Positions 54,531-64,000 of a stretch of DNA of 64,000 nt are shown here, piece after piece. The notes under the pieces are model-generated. The model did no database searches. It was not told the origin of the DNA and saw only the letters and a list, made by a program, of their open reading frames with translations. Origin of the DNA: Elmis aenea. Taxonomy: Eukaryota > Arthropoda > Insecta > Coleoptera > Elmidae. The DNA lies in assembly GCA_947652605.1 (NCBI GenBank), contig OX393576.1, forward strand, positions 53,482,966-53,546,965. Reading direction: 5' to 3'. Position numbers and translations under genes: made by a program. Each line of letters starts with the position of its first letter. The first letter of the stretch is position 1.

Positions 54531-55169
54531 TACTACTGATAATTAAACAATTAATGTTTCACATTATATTATATCATTAGCTCAATATTATTTTTTAATG
54601 CTGTGATTCATTTTTTTAAATTGGAATTTGTTATTATCAATTAATAGGTGGCAATAACATTTATCGGTGAACGAAGCAGATGCCCTATATAAGGTCGAAA
54701 AATTCGTTGACGAATGTTCGATAAATAAGTATGACACCATTCATGTCTGATTACTAATTACCTTATATGTATTCACATAATTATTGTTATCATAACAGTA
54801 CCGGTAAAATAAAGGCAAATTAATTTTTGTTTAAAAACCTGTTACAAAATATTGTTCGTATTATAGTTAAGTCTAAGCTATTAGTCAATAAGTAGATAAT
54901 AGTGCTTATAAGAAAGGAAGAAGATTATAATTCCAATCACACAATTTCTAAGTAAAACCTTGAATTTTTTCGTCATTGACGTTTAAGAAACTTAATTTAA
55001 TAATAATTCTGCGAAATTTGATGGTTCCAGTAACGTCAATTTAAAAAAAAAAACAAAAAGCTAACCACAAGCAAGGTTGAACAACTACATTTGTTGTCAC
55101 TTAGGAAGCACTTTAAATATTTTAAGATACAATATGTACCAACTTTTTATTATTTAGTTGTTTTTTGTT
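54531..55169. other. no feature seen
   Basis: AT-rich, no supported gene or repeat. Confidence 0.35.
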
Positions 55170-55662
55170 TTTATTTTCATAGATACCTATAGCTTAATAA
55201 GTGATGGGTAAAATAGGTTTTTCTTCATTTTGTGACTTATTTATAAAAATAGATATAGCAAATAATATATTATTTAAAAGAGGAAAAAAAGCACATCTAA
55301 CTATTCCATAGCCAACTTCGCGACCCATAAGAAAAAATGAAATTAAGGGTAACATCTCGAAAATGGTAGGTGTTAAAAAAATCTAAAATAAGAGTTATAT
55401 TCTCCATTAAAAAGTATCTTAAGAAAGTACAAATAAAATTGTTCTAATGACTAAGACAAAAAAGTTATGATATAAAAAAGAAATTCGACATTTTCATATT
55501 TCTTGCTATAACTTCTGAAATACGAGGAATTTTGTCCTTTTAAAAATTGATTGTGGCTCCTCTCATACCAAGGAATAATTCATCTAATTGAAACAAACCT
55601 GTATCTCTTATAATAAGCGAGATCCCCATGCTGGAAATGTAATCTGGGACACCCGGTATAAT
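55170..55662. mobile_element. half copy of foldback family A
   Basis: Begins ATTTTCATAGATACC..TTAATAAGTGATGGGTAAA, continues through CCATAGCCAACTTCGCG and ends CTGGAAATGTAATCTGGGAC ACCCGGTATA. Each block is found, in inverted order or sense, in the element at 20155-21222, and the end also at 35860-36130. Confidence 0.78.
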
Positions 55663-57655
55663 AAAACATTGTTTGCTCTAAGAAGTATACTTTTCAAGAT
55701 AATAAAAAACACTTGTTTTTATTTCATTTATTGCTTTTGTTCATTTTTTGAGCTAAAAGAAAAGTAAACAACGGTCATTTATTTGATCTGCAACGTTATT
55801 ATTAAACGATCACGTCTATAATTACTATCCACATATACAATATACTGTACAGTTTTGCTACAAAAATAACGAATATACCATGACTGATAAAACACGAGCC
55901 AGTTCATAAAAAATAACAACTTCACTAGACAATACTAAATAAAAGTTTTCAGATAAGATAAATAATAATAATAATAACATGACGATTGCAGAAAGAAATT
56001 GATATAATACAGATTAAACGTATTGTTTGTTGCAGTAATCATAATACGCACATACTAAATAAGGCTTTGCGTAGGGCGTTGTTTACATATGTTAATACCA
56101 GGTAACAATAATAATTAATTAATTAACTTAGACTTGTACTACAGTTTTATGGCCCAAGAGATTGTCTACTGCCCTACTTTATATTAAGAAAACTACTATT
56201 AAATAATCACATCAACGTTTAATGAATGCTGATTACATTAATAAACTTTAATTGTTCATACGAGGTAATATAAGATAATTAACACTAAAATTCACTTGCC
56301 TTAACTGTATTAGAAAAGTTAAATAAACTGCTGTGATTTTTAAGAGCGACTTGATATAGGTACTACAACTAAAAACAATAAATAATTAAAACTAACACTA
56401 TCTAATTTTGCGAAATTAAATAGCGATAAACAATAAGGCAATAACATTTCTAAAACAATATGTCTTCAGTTGCGACATCTTTCGATTCGTTTCGCATTCA
56501 GGATAAAACAGGCCCGTATCACTTTATTTGTGTGTATAACTTTTTTTTATAAATTCATTTTATAGTTGTGTTGGTTTCGCTTCCTTAAACTTATTTTTTC
56601 ATTTATTTTTGAATTGCGGCATGATTTAAATGTGTAACAATAATAAAATTATTATTTTGCGTCTAGTAAAAACAAACTTTTGGTTTAAAATGATGTATTT
56701 ACCCTAGAAATGCCGTTAAAAATTTAGAAATGGCCAATTAGTAGGAGCTTGTATTTTAAATTAGGAGTACAATTTTATTGGTACCTATATAAAAATTTAC
56801 TAATAAAGCAACGACCACATAAATCAAGCACAAAAATTCAAAAGTTCAGAAGTCGAACAACACATTAGGGGATTTTTTATGAGGAAATAAAGAAATATAC
56901 AAAGATATTATTAATAATGGTAGCGGTGACACACAATACAGGTCTGGTCTCGAACGCACCATTAAATTTTAGCTGGCTCTTGAAGCCCTAAAGAGCTTAT
57001 GAACATTTTTGGGTTTTTAATTTATTTGATTCAATTTTAATACTGCATAGTAGTACCAAAGAAAAAGTTTCTTTCATCTATTAATTCAGTACAAAACTAA
57101 TAAAACTCAGAATATTACTACAATCGGATGTAACCTTCTTCAAGAACTGTCACGAAAAAGACCACATACATGCAACAGAAACCTATTTATTTTAGGTCAA
57201 GATGAATCAAACTTCGCATTGATAAATTGTGTGAGTTTTACGAAGACTCTTCAAAGTCAACACTCATCAGTTGACTAAATGTTGAGTACATACATGTTAT
57301 TAAAACTAGACGCTCGTATTTTATGTTTATTACTACTCCCTTTTTTAATCAAGTGACCTCGAACGTATATGAATGAAGGAAATCAATTATTGATTTTTCT
57401 TTAAGTTGTCGCGTCGCATGTCTTTTTTTAATTATGTTAACTAATTAGAACTATTTTTTATGTAACCTTGAATAAAACTAAGCGACGTTAAGATAAAGCT
57501 ATATTGTACAGCAACATAGAAACGTGAACTGCTTCTTGGTTTCGACATATTTCAGGGTTTGCATATCAGTCAATTTAAAAATACTGACACAAGTCTGTTA
57601 AGTACTCCTGTTCCTACGAATTTAAATATATGTACATTTTTTAAGCAAATAATCT
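55663..57655. other. two kb without supported features
   Basis: AT-rich. Neither exons nor repeat ends were recognised. Confidence 0.4.
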
Positions 57656-57658
57656 TCA

Positions 57659-59045
57659 GGCCCTGGATATATTCCAGTGGAGTTGTTAAAACATGCACCC
57701 GACGTACTTCTTGAAAATATTGCCGAGTTGTTTACATTATGCTTGCAAGAATTAGTGATTCCTGAGGAGTGGAAAATTGCTAACATTAGTTCTATATATA
57801 AGAAAGGCAATAAAAAATATTGCAATAATTATAGACGCATAAGCGTGACAGCTTCAATGGGAAGATTGTATGAGCGGATCACGAAAGAGAATAAAAAAAG
57901 AAGTTGCGGGCTTGGAAAAGCAAAGTGGTATTTGTCCGGGGACAATGTGTTCTGTTTAAAGCAAATATTAGAGAAAAAGCTTGCACGCAGAAGAGAAGCA
58001 CAAATCATGTTTGTGGATTTGAAAAAATCCTATGATAGCGTACCGACAAGCAAATTATGGAAAGCTATGAAGATAAACGGCATTAATAAATATCGAATAA
58101 ATACTAAATTATTTAAGAAATATACGTAAATAACAAGAGTCGTATCAAACATGTAGGGATACTATCAGAAGCCTTAAAAGTAGATAAAGGTCTAAGACAA
58201 GGCTGCTGCTTGCCGCCTACACGTTTTTAAATGTACATCAAGTCAGCATTGACTAACTGCTTAAAGAAATGTAGCAATATGAGAATACACACTAGTGATA
58301 AGCACCTCCCACTCCCAACATTGATATTCGCAGACGATCAAGTCATAATGGCTGAAAATGAACAGGATCTAAATATTATGGCAAGAAAGCTAACATAAAA
58401 ATATACTGAAGGGGGTTTGGAGATAAATATGCAAAAAAACGGAAAACATGGTTATAGGGAAAAATGAAAAAGACTTAAAATTTAGAAATTCAGAAATTAA
58501 ACAAACAAGGAAATATAAATATTTGGGGGTGACTCTAATCTCGGATAAGTCGGATGATACGGACATTAGAAATAAAGTTTCGAAAGGGAGAGTTATAACA
58601 AGAAGACTCAACTCCATCTTATGGAGCAACGAAATAACCAAAAGAACGAAAAAAGAAATGTATAGTACAATCATAGAGAAATGCCTAACGTACGGATCAT
58701 AGAACTGGGTGATTAATACGAAACAAAAACGTTCTGTAGAGGCAACAGAGATGAACTTTTGGAGAAGATGTTGGGGGTCACAAGACTGGACCATATAAGA
58801 AACACGGAAATAAGAAACAGAATGCAAATTGAAACCAATATTAACAACAACGTAGAGAAAGAAAAAAATATCATATGATACGGCCCTCTTAGAAGGATGG
58901 CCAAAGAATTTTTTTATGGGACCCACATGAACCTAACAAAAAAGGGCGCCTACGGAAGAAATGGAAGGATACTTTAGAAGAGGCAATGGAAAGAAGAAAC
59001 CTAACAAAGGAGATGTGTGAAGATAGGAAGAAACGGTATATACTA
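57659..59045 (+). mobile_element. 5'-truncated LINE with decayed reverse transcriptase
   Basis: The coding match begins abruptly at GPGYIPVELLKHAPD, inside the RT domain, and runs through several frames: IPEEWKIANISSIYKKGNKK and FVDLKKSYDSVP (57677-58129), FADDQVIMAENEQDL near 58327 (the catalytic F/YxDD box), then KYKYLGVTLISD and the thumb region (58448-58702), and finally YGPLRRMAK. The order is that of RTE-like/BovB-like non-LTR elements, but the clade is uncertain. At least four stops or frameshifts make it non-functional. No endonuclease. A long antisense frame (58390-58926) is a shadow of it. Confidence 0.8.
57677..58129 (+). pseudogene. RT fragment of the LINE, motifs 1-A
   Basis: 150 codons of the fingers/palm part of the reverse transcriptase, with the DLKKSYD motif A aspartate kept. 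It ends at a stop, after which the homology resumes in another frame. Confidence 0.75.
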
Positions 59046-59650
59046 TATATGTATAAAAAAATTTACCAAATACTTTTTTTTAAATTCCCAAACCATTATT
59101 TTTGTTTTTGGGCCATCAATAAATTATCGAATTGTAAATTGTATTACATTTTAATTATTTCAATTTCACATGAATTACGCCATGTTTTAGTACGGTTTTG
59201 TTTATACATAAGAACAAGGATCAAAATGTTATTGTTTAGCATCAAGATGGATTACTTTTTTCTTATGTTTTCCTTTATAAACTCCTATTTTACTTGTAAA
59301 ATGGCACGGTTTTACTCGCACCCAGTTTTTAGACTGCGGGAAATGGACTTGAACAATTTTCATGATTACCCGATATCATTTAGTAACGAATTTTCAATTT
59401 CAAAGCATGTGGATGTTTTAAAATATTAACTGTACGTAAAATATTTGTTTTCTTCATTTCCCCCAATTTTTTTTCCAAAAATACACTTACACCACTATTA
59501 AAACAAATGGTTCATTTCATGGATTTTAATTACCCGAAAAGAAAACCACATACCAAACTTCAATTAAGGCAAATATATTAATCTGCATAAAGTTTTTTGA
59601 AGTATAGTATAAGTACATTACTAATTCGATTTTCTAAACTTTAAAGTGTA
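59046..59650. other. no gene supported
   Basis: A 147-codon frame (58986-59429) starts in the LINE tail and continues in AT-rich sequence without family resemblance. I regard it as chance. Confidence 0.4.
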
Positions 59651-60389
59651 ATGCCCGCCACTCACGATCCAACGCCGCAGTACAATTGTGTTGTATGCGT
59701 CAGCAGTACGATTCTGTTGGATGTCGTATGAGGCCATACACGTCACAATCTTGCAGTATGAAATTTGCATTCGCGCTGACAATGTCGGACAAAAAATTCG
59801 TTTTAGCAGCTCTAGCTATTTGTAGAACGACAGAAAATAGAAGGAATTATTACAAAAAACGAAATGGTGGTGTAAAAAATGGCTAATGAAAAGAAGTACC
59901 TACATATTCCCACATTAATATATTAGAAGGACTACGACAGTATCATGTAATTCCTTAAATTTTGTTACTAAAATATCCATTGCCCTTTTTCTTAAATGTT
60001 TGTCATGATATTGTTTTGATTTCATTTTCCAAAGACACTCTTGTTCTTTGTACAGCTCAAAAATTCTGTGAAAAATGCTTCCTTATAATTTACTGCCATG
60101 ATATAATAACTACAAACTAAAATTATCACTTTAAAAACCAGTTAGGTATAATCTATATTCTTACTAGAAGTTAATACGTCAATTGTACAATTGAATTGGC
60201 AAAGCACATACACGATTCAAATCAAACGCAATGCAATCCAACACGATTGTACTGCAGCAGACAGTCTTGTTTGTCTGCAGTACCAACCGTACAATCTTGC
60301 TGAATCGCGCCCATACACTGTCAAAACACTTCAATTTCGTCGCATCCAACACAATCGTCCTGCGGCGTTGGATCGTGAGTGGCGGGCAT
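59651..60389 (+). mobile_element. Harbinger-like TIR element, TGCCCGCCACTCACG ends
   Basis: Ends ATGCCCGCCACTCACGATCC and GGATCGTGAGTGGCGGGCAT are perfect inverted copies continuing to CGCCGCAG, with TA next to both. Inner words GTTGGATG/CATCCAAC and CAGTACGATT are repeated in the subterminal parts. It keeps the broken start of a HARBI1-like nuclease. About 740 bp. Confidence 0.75.
59788..59935 (+). pseudogene. remnant of a HARBI1-like nuclease N-terminus
   Basis: MSDKKFVLAALAICRTTENR, then after a frame change KWWCKKWLMKRSTY and, after another, SHINILEGLRQ. The pattern of an Ala-rich helix followed by (K/R)WW.(K/R).WL..R is the usual start of Harbinger nucleases. No catalytic DDE part follows. 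Confidence 0.55.
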
Positions 60390-60857
60390 TAGATATATCG
60401 CACTCTTTTATTAAATGTTGAAATTAACACGTTTAATTCTCAGATAATACTACACACATATGAACATTGCTATTAAGCATTAACCTAATCATTAGGTCCT
60501 AATGTTAAATTTACTTGAAAGTTGTAGCAACACGTTTCATATTCATCTTGGAGTTTCTGCCTTGTTGAAGCACTTAATTCCGAAATAAGTTTTCAACGTT
60601 GGTTCATACATACCCTTACTTTGATACTCCTTGAAAATTCATGACTGAGGTAATCTAGTTATAGTTAGTATGTCTAACACCTACCACGCAAATACGCGGC
60701 TTTTCAACATAATTTAATGAGGATATACTGAAAAATAAGCTACTTTTTTTTCTAGTAGAAGAGAATACAATTGCAAAGCAGCATCCTAAACTGTTCCTCA
60801 TTTAATAGTTTATAAGCTGTAATAAGTTAAACCACGTTATTAGGAGGGCAAATCTAA
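60390..60857. other. no feature seen
   Basis: AT-rich spacer between two TIR elements. Confidence 0.4.
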
Positions 60858-61587
60858 AGCCGGATCCACATCAATAAAAATTTATGTTGTATTTTGAAAT
60901 TCAGCAAAAATATTTGCGACGCAAATTTAAATCTGGTTAAGTATTTTACCACGTAAATAGTTATCTTGTGTGTTGAACGGCCGAATCCGCTTGTGCAGGT
61001 TTGTTATGCAGAGCGCAACAGTTTGCTGCTAGAGAAGCCTGTTGTTATAAAATGGAGTGATGAAGATTCATAGTACCTCGTTCTAGAGTATGCACTATGC
61101 AGACCATAACATTATGGAATCCCAAACACAGTAAGCATTATAACTAAGATCGAAAAAGCTGATGCGTGGCAGAAAATAGCTGAAGCATGTGGTGGTATTG
61201 GAGTTGAAGAAATAAAAAAAAAATGTCAAGCTTGTTGGGGTCTTTCAGAAGAGAGAAGGGTAAAGGGAAAAAAACTATCGGAACAGGAACAGGTACAAAA
61301 ATGAGACATGATCAATCACCCAAATATAGGTGTTTACGTAGTAAAATGAAACAAACTACAGATGCACTCAGAATCAAGTCCACATTGACACTACTTGCGC
61401 CGCAAATTTCTTTGAAGTTGGCTAAAAACCGACAGCAAGATGGATAGCGTGCGTTGTTCGTCACGAAATTATTTGTGTGCATTTCTATGCGGCGCACAGT
61501 CCACACCAACAAAAATTTCGACCAACACGAGCAAATTTGTGTCAAATAAAACGCACAACGCACATTTTTATTGATGTGGATCCGGCT
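60858..61587 (+). mobile_element. Harbinger-like TIR element, AGCCGGATCCACATC ends, TAA TSD
   Basis: Ends AGCCGGATCCACATCAATAA and TTATTGATGTGGATCCGGCT are perfect inverted copies flanked by TAA at 60855-60857 and 61588-61590. A 3-bp TWA duplication is the mark of PIF/Harbinger. The interior carries a decayed MADF gene. About 730 bp. Confidence 0.82.
61047..61330 (+). pseudogene. decayed MADF-domain gene
   Basis: Pieces in shifting frames line up with a MADF domain: KWSDEDS..LVLEYALCR, TKIEKADAWQKIAEACGG, GVEEIKKKCQ, and in the next frame SSLLGSFRREKGKGKKTIGT. Stops and at least one frameshift break it. The frame 61223-61447 is only its tail. Same type of protein as the intact gene at 43826, but too diverged to be a copy. 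Confidence 0.65.
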
Positions 61588-61590
61588 TAA

Positions 61591-62094
61591 GGAGTTGTGC
61601 GAAACGACGTATTAATATTTAAAAAACTCAGTCAAATGAACAAACACATTTCACAATACGAGCTTATCGCAATCAATTTCAACAACAAAAAAGATAATTA
61701 CGGAGTCGTCGCCGCGAATGGCTGATCTCTCAAGTGGATGATCTTTTAGTGCAGGCATTCATAGTCGTTTATTTTTGATTATCCACCCGCAAACAGCGAT
61801 GATGCAAAACAGTTTGTTTTGCATCGACGTTTTAAATGAAATTTACTGCAAAAACTGTAAGTATGCATTAATGCACAAATGCCAAGATCCTACTTAATAG
61901 TAAAAGGAACGTTCATAACATCTTTATATAGAGGTTGTAAACAAAGTAATTGCTTTTATTTTCTAAAATTATGATTAAACAAAGAATGTTTATAACAAAA
62001 GACGTTTCGCTACTTTTTTAGCAGTTTTTTTTACACTCGATTTTGTTGTTTTTTTTACGGTTCGTTGCGATGGGAACCAACTATCTTATTTTAA
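61591..62094. other. no feature seen
   Basis: AT-rich, with some CpG words near 61690-61740. No gene supported. Confidence 0.35.
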
Positions 62095-62149
62095 ACAGAA
62101 CACCCAATATATTACGACATTTTTGGATTTCTCTTAATTATTTTGTCAA

Positions 62150-63405
62150 TAACCGTGAACCCGGGTACCCACCTATGCGTTTAGGTGAACTTTTTTAAAT
62201 GTTTTAGTGATTTTTTTTGAAAACCTCCCACATCGTCGCGATTTTACCTTTGTCAAAGCGAAATATGCTTAAATACATTTTTTCCCTTCCTGGAATCAAA
62301 ATATTTTTTACATCAAGGTTCACGTAGTCATTCTCAATAACCGGGTACCCACCTGTAGATTTATAAGCAATTATCGATTAAACACACTAATATATAATTA
62401 CAGGGATGACTAAATAGATAAAAACTAATGCATAAGGATTTTATATTTATCTACTCGGGCACGTTCTTTACATTTAGTAATTGTTATGGCATGCTCATTA
62501 CAAAGAAGTTTTTTGCATGCCATGCAAGGCTTTTTTTAAAAGTTTTTTTGTGGTTTTTTATTGCTGCTCTATAGCACAAGTTACACGAACCAGTAATAAT
62601 TATGACTGTATAAGTCTAAAAGTTATCATATAAATTACCGATTTGTAGGTTCGCTTACAAATGTATAAAAATCTCCTATAGGTAACTAGATTTACAAAAA
62701 ATTGGAAGAAAATTATTCTTTTGCGATTGGTCAAAATCAAAAGTCATTTGTAACAACACAAATGTTTAACAGATGTTTAAAATATAACGAAGATGGAAAA
62801 ATTTTTCAGTTGAGCTAAATGGTCGTTTCGAACTTATTTAAATATGTATATCTGTTGAATGAGGTAAATTCAAAAGCAAATATAATTTTGTATGTTTGTT
62901 ACAGGTTTAAAGCTGCGTTCACATAGAAAAGTATTGTATTGTATAATACCGTAAGCAAAGTATACGAATATCAAAGGATAGCGTTCACATAAGCAAAGTA
63001 GTGGAATTGCGTTGTAATCGGCGTGGTAGAGCTCGCAAGTTCCAAGCTTCTTGCAATATTCCCATAACAAGAACCAATCACAGTGATCTACGGATTAACC
63101 CTGCGTATGCGCGTGGGAATCGCCATTAGTGTACAAACACTACCTCTATGTGAACGCTACTCTTGAAGGTACGTTACAAGTTACAATACAATTTATTACG
63201 CTACAATACAATGCAATACCTACTTTTATATGTGAACGCAGCTTTAGAATTTGAAATTTATAACTGAATGATTTGACCAATCTGTCATTCTATTTACAAA
63301 AATATACAAAACCGATAGCATAAGTTTATTATAAGAAATGTATGGGTGGGAACCCGGTCATTAAACAACGTTGTGAATTTCGGTTATTGACATAAGGGTT
63401 AAATG
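62150..63405. repeat. possible large TIR element, GTCAATAACCG ends
   Basis: GTCAATAACCGTGAACCCGG near 62154 and AATTTCGGTTATTGAC near 63377, with GGGTACCCACC at 62163 and GGTGGGAACCCGG at 63346, are inverted copies. A direct copy CAATAACCGGGTACCCACC is at 62335. No gene inside. The element at 62910-63244 is nested. Confidence 0.5.
62910..63244. mobile_element. 335-bp MITE, AAGCTGCGTTCACATA ends
   Basis: Ends AAGCTGCGTTCACATAGAAA and TATATGTGAACGCAGCTT with TA on both sides. CGTTCACAT/ATGTGAACG and TACAATAC/GTATTGTA words repeat in the subterminal parts, as in Harbinger-type MITEs. A short minus-strand frame inside has no similarity. Confidence 0.8.
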
Positions 63406-64000
63406 TGTTATATGTATTATTAATTAGTTTTTGTGATGCATCACTGTACTTTTTTTTTAATGGGCACCATGTTGGATTTTTATGTTATTAGTTGAAGAAC
63501 TTTCTTGATCATACAGACATTGCAATAAAAGCAGACTGCCGGCTTAAACGTAATCAAAAAACTTACAAGTGAAAACGGAAATCAAATATCATAAATCGTT
63601 TTCAAAATAAGAGCCCAAAAATAAAATCTGGTTTTTGTCAAACATGTTTTGTGCCCTATACTACATCACGTTATAAAATTAAAATTATTACATGTTGTAT
63701 CCCTACAAATAGATTTATTTTAGCCTAGAATATAGAAAAGATGGACACATTTTTATTTCTAAATATCCTTTTTTTTTTTGTTTGAATGACATACTAACAG
63801 TTTTAAATTAAATTATTTCTTGTAGGATTCCTCCAACATTTCGTTGAGGCTTCAAGCAAACAATAATAAAATCGACTCAGCTACACATCAATTATGAATT
63901 GATCATAAATAAAAAAGAACTCTCTCAATAAAAAGCGGATTGACTTCTTGTTTAGTAAGACAGTCAATAGAGCCAGAAAAATACTTGATTTACGATAAAA
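63406..64000. other. no feature seen
   Basis: AT-rich sequence to the end of the window. Confidence 0.35.

Noticed and set aside
58390..58926. 178-codon minus-strand open frame with membrane-like composition
   Set aside because: It lies antisense to the thumb region of the LINE reverse transcriptase, which explains the open frame. Its hydrophobic look comes from reversed A-rich codons.
58986..59429. 147-codon plus-strand frame
   Set aside because: Only the first 20 codons belong to the LINE. The rest is AT-rich sequence with a random composition.

Overview
The window looks like intron-rich, strongly AT-biased nuclear DNA from an insect. The reasons are: conserved animal genes split by short GT-AG introns, a forkhead exon with the animal FOXO intron position, a bitesize-type tandem C2 gene, and a repeat load of hAT, mariner, Harbinger-like, LINE and foldback elements of the kind common in beetles and other insects. 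I cannot fix the order or species from sequence alone. Beetle is a guess.

Three host genes can be supported. (1) foxo, minus strand: only the first coding exon (11635-11985) is seen. It carries the N-terminal AKT motif and the first part of the forkhead domain, and ends at the classical intron after Gly-Trp-Lys. I found no later exons between 1 and 11634, so intron 1 probably runs off the left edge. (2) A Dnajc8 orthologue, plus strand, complete in four exons (25196-28992), about 248 aa, a spliceosome-associated J-domain protein. (3) A synaptotagmin-like/bitesize gene, minus strand. Five 3' exons (31347-38088) encode tandem C2 domains and are very secure. Two further exons (47669-47894 and 50203-50427) join them in perfect reading phase and give a short isoform of about 547 aa with a cysteine-rich N-terminus.

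Everything else recognised is mobile-element material. Left part (1-9.1 kb): two 5'-truncated LINE fragments, two hAT elements with perfect 8-bp target duplications, and a foldback MITE. Middle left (13.4-16.8 kb): a decayed mariner-like transposase, a hAT element that seems to have inserted in it, and a hAT element that itself contains an internally deleted mariner. 20-21 kb and the introns of Dnajc8 and the C2 gene hold long inverted-repeat elements whose ends read ACAGGGTG next to TA. The largest is a 1.55-kb near-perfect palindrome 120 bp from a coding exon. Right part (43-64 kb): a mariner, a DUF4817-type transposase remnant bounded by the same ACAGGG ends, an RT fragment of a LINE, and four GC-ended TIR elements. 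Two of these carry MADF-domain reading frames (one intact, 208 codons) and one carries the start of a HARBI1-like nuclease, so PIF/Harbinger biology is likely.

I see no convincing tRNA, rRNA, CRISPR or new defence-like system. The items most worth following are the intact MADF gene inside a TIR element, the long intronic hairpins lying in transcribed genes, and the evidence tying the abundant ACAGGGTG foldbacks to a DUF4817 transposase. All coordinates of element ends are read by eye and may be off by a few bases.
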